Source: Lelliottia nimipressuralis
GTDB lineage: Bacteria > Pseudomonadota > Gammaproteobacteria > Enterobacterales > Enterobacteriaceae
Assembly: GCF_004115925.1 (NCBI RefSeq)
Contig: NZ_SDDX01000030.1
Coordinates: forward strand, 1 to 64,000
Direction of reading: 5' to 3'
DNA length: 64,000 nucleotides
Positions 62,542-64,000 of this stretch are shown in pieces. Numbering within the stretch: position 1 is the stretch's first letter; the number at the start of each line of letters is the position of its first letter. The translations under genes were made by a program, and so were the position numbers. The notes under the pieces were generated by a model. That model was not told the DNA's origin and searched no databases. It saw only the letters and a list, made by a program, of their open reading frames with translations.

Positions 62542-62784
62542 ATGGACAAGCGTTTTGTTCAAGCCCATAAAGAAGCGCGCTGGGCGCTGTGGCTGACCCT
62601 TCTCTATCTCGCTGCTTGGTTAGTAACTGCTTACTTACCTGGTTCGGCTCCCGGAATTACCGGCCTGCCGCACTGGTTTGAAATGGCCTGTCTGCTGTTG
62701 CCTCTGGTATTTACGCTGCTGTGCTGGCTGATGGTGCGTTTTATCTTCCGCGATATCTCTCTGGAGGATAGCGATGCAAACTGA
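62542..62784 (+). CDS. yhdT: membrane protein YhdT
   Basis: 80 aa, DUF997, two helices (15-35 and 45-70). Same length as E. coli YhdT. Overlaps panF by 11 bp and probably acts with it; MctS-like small partners of sodium symporters exist in other families, so a role as helper is an inference. Confidence 0.95.
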   Translation: MDKRFVQAHKEARWALWLTLLYLAAWLVTAYLPGSAPGITGLPHWFEMACLLLPLVFTLLCWLMVRFIFRDISLEDSDAN

Positions 62785-64000
62785 AATCATCGCCGTTCTG
62801 GTTATCTATCTTTTTATTGTGTTTGGCCTCTCCGCTTACGCCATGCGCAAGCGCAGCACCGGTTCGTTCCTCAGTGAATATTTCCTGGGAAGCCGCTCGA
62901 TGGGCGGTTTTGTCCTGGCGATGACGCTGACCGCCACCTATGTCAGTGCCAGCTCATTTATCGGCGGGCCAGGTGCGGCGTACAAATATGGTCTCGGCTG
63001 GGTGCTACTGGCGATGATTCAGGTGCCGACGATCTGGCTGTCGCTCGGGATTCTGGGCAAGAAATTCGCCATTCTCGCCCGACGCTATAACGCCATTACC
63101 CTCAATGACATGCTCCAGGCGCGGTATCAGAACCGGGCGGTAGTCTGGATCGCCAGCGTCAGTTTGCTGGTCGCTTTCGTCGGTGCGATTGCCGTGCAGT
63201 TTATTGGCGGCGCGCGGTTGCTGGAAACGGCGGCGGGAATCAAATATGAAAATGGCCTGTTGATTTTCGGGATTACCATCGCGCTCTACACTGCGTTTGG
63301 CGGCTTCCGTGCCAGCGTGCTGAATGACACCATGCAGGGCATGGTGATGCTGATTGGCACCCTGGTGCTGCTGGTTGGTGTGATCTATGCGGCGGGCGGT
63401 TTGCACAATGCCGTTGAAACCCTGGAGCAGATTGACCCTAAACTGGTCAGCCCGCACGGGGCCGACGATATTCTGACCCCGGCGTTTATGACCTCGTTCT
63501 GGGTACTGGTCTGCTTTGGCGTCATCGGCCTGCCCCACACGGCGGTGCGTTGTATCTCCTATAAAGACAGCAAAGCGGTGCATCGCGGGATTATAATCGG
63601 CACAATCGTGGTGTCGCTGTTAATGCTGGGAATGCATCTGGCGGGGGCTTTAGGCCGCGCCATTCTTCCGCATCTGACCGTGCCGGATCAGGTCATTCCG
63701 ACATTAATGGTGCAGGTCTTGCCGCCATGGGCCGCCGGGCTGTTCCTTGCCGCGCCGATGGCAGCGATCATGTCGAACGTCAATGCGCACCTGCTGCAGG
63801 CCTCGGCAACAATCATTAAAGATCTGTGGCTCAGCGCGACGCCGACTAAAATGCGTAATGAGCATCGCCTGAAGCGCATTTCGACCTGGACCACGCTGGT
63901 ACTCGGCATTCTGATGATGCTGGCCGCCTGGCGTCCACCGGAGATGATCATCTGGCTGAACCTGCTGGCATTCGGCGGGCTGGAAGCGGTGTTCCTGTGG
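62774..64000 (+). CDS. panF: sodium/pantothenate symporter PanF, 5' part
   Basis: Sodium:solute symporter family importer of pantothenate. The first 409 codons of about 483 are in the window, open to the edge. Start MQTEIIAVLVIYL; helices begin at 3-25; FLGSRSMGGFVLAMTLTATYVSASSFIGGPGAAYKYG holds the SSS-family sodium-site region (about 40-76). SD GGAG in the yhdT end. Confidence 0.95.
   Translation, partial: MQTEIIAVLVIYLFIVFGLSAYAMRKRSTGSFLSEYFLGSRSMGGFVLAMTLTATYVSASSFIGGPGAAYKYGLGWVLLAMIQVPTIWLSLGILGKKFAILARRYNAITLNDMLQARYQNRAVVWIASVSLLVAFVGAIAVQFIGGARLLETAAGIKYENGLLIFGITIALYTAFGGFRASVLNDTMQGMVMLIGTLVLLVGVIYAAGGLHNAVETLEQIDPKLVSPHGADDILTPAFMTSFWVLVCFGVIGLPHTAVRCISYKDSKAVHRGIIIGTIVVSLLMLGMHLAGALGRAILPHLTVPDQVIPTLMVQVLPPWAAGLFLAAPMAAIMSNVNAHLLQASATIIKDLWLSATPTKMRNEHRLKRISTWTTLVLGILMMLAAWRPPEMIIWLNLLAFGGLEAVFLW

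Overview
The window is a piece of an enterobacterial chromosome. Nearly every protein aligns over its full length with an Escherichia coli K-12 counterpart as I know it, usually at the same length and start, and the order from yhcC to panF follows the E. coli 72-73 min region. Differences in content (no gltF-yhcADEFG, no dcuD, no nanE, msrPQ beside acuI, a dihydroxyacetone kinase, an extra aldehyde dehydrogenase, a doubled yhcN) point to a relative in the Enterobacter/Leclercia/Lelliottia/Citrobacter range; the genus cannot be fixed by eye. No tRNA, rRNA, CRISPR array, prophage or insertion sequence was seen.

Layout. 1-2831: elbB (cut by the window edge and apparently frameshifted), the sRNA gene arcZ and arcB. 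2930-15432: a block that in E. coli lies about a megabase away: lptG-lptF, pepA, holC-valS, yjgM, ahr, a DhaK/DhaL fusion kinase and yjgR. It sits exactly between arcB and yhcC, which are neighbours in E. coli. 15409-22963: yhcC, a long regulatory region with a small upstream ORF, and the glutamate synthase genes gltBD. 22962-27685: a sialic-acid operon nanA-nanT-nanK-nanQ without nanE, with nanR and its three-repeat operator. 27771-35764: sspAB, rplM-rpsI, zapE, zapG, degQ, degS, mdh. 36106-39498: argR with ARG boxes, two tandem yhcN-type secreted small proteins, the barstar-like yhcO and an aldehyde dehydrogenase. 39547-46226: aaeXAB/aaeR, yagU, tldD. 46313-57048: yhdP, rng, yhdE, mreBCD, csrD. 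57243-64000: acuI, msrPQ, aroQ, accBC, yhdT and the start of panF.

Most genes are housekeeping: nitrogen assimilation (gltBD), LPS export (lptFG), protein quality control (degQ, degS, sspAB, pepA), cell shape and division (mreBCD, zapE, zapG), RNA turnover (rng, csrD), fatty-acid initiation (accBC) and pantothenate uptake (panF). ArcZ and ArcB link redox sensing to small-RNA control, and mdh carries an ArcA-like site.

I found no convincing new multi-gene system. The observations most worth checking are the relocated and apparently permuted pepA block with its altered yhcC C-terminus, the conserved translated leader ORF touching gltB, the missing nanE, the frameshift in elbB and the tandem yhcN pair.
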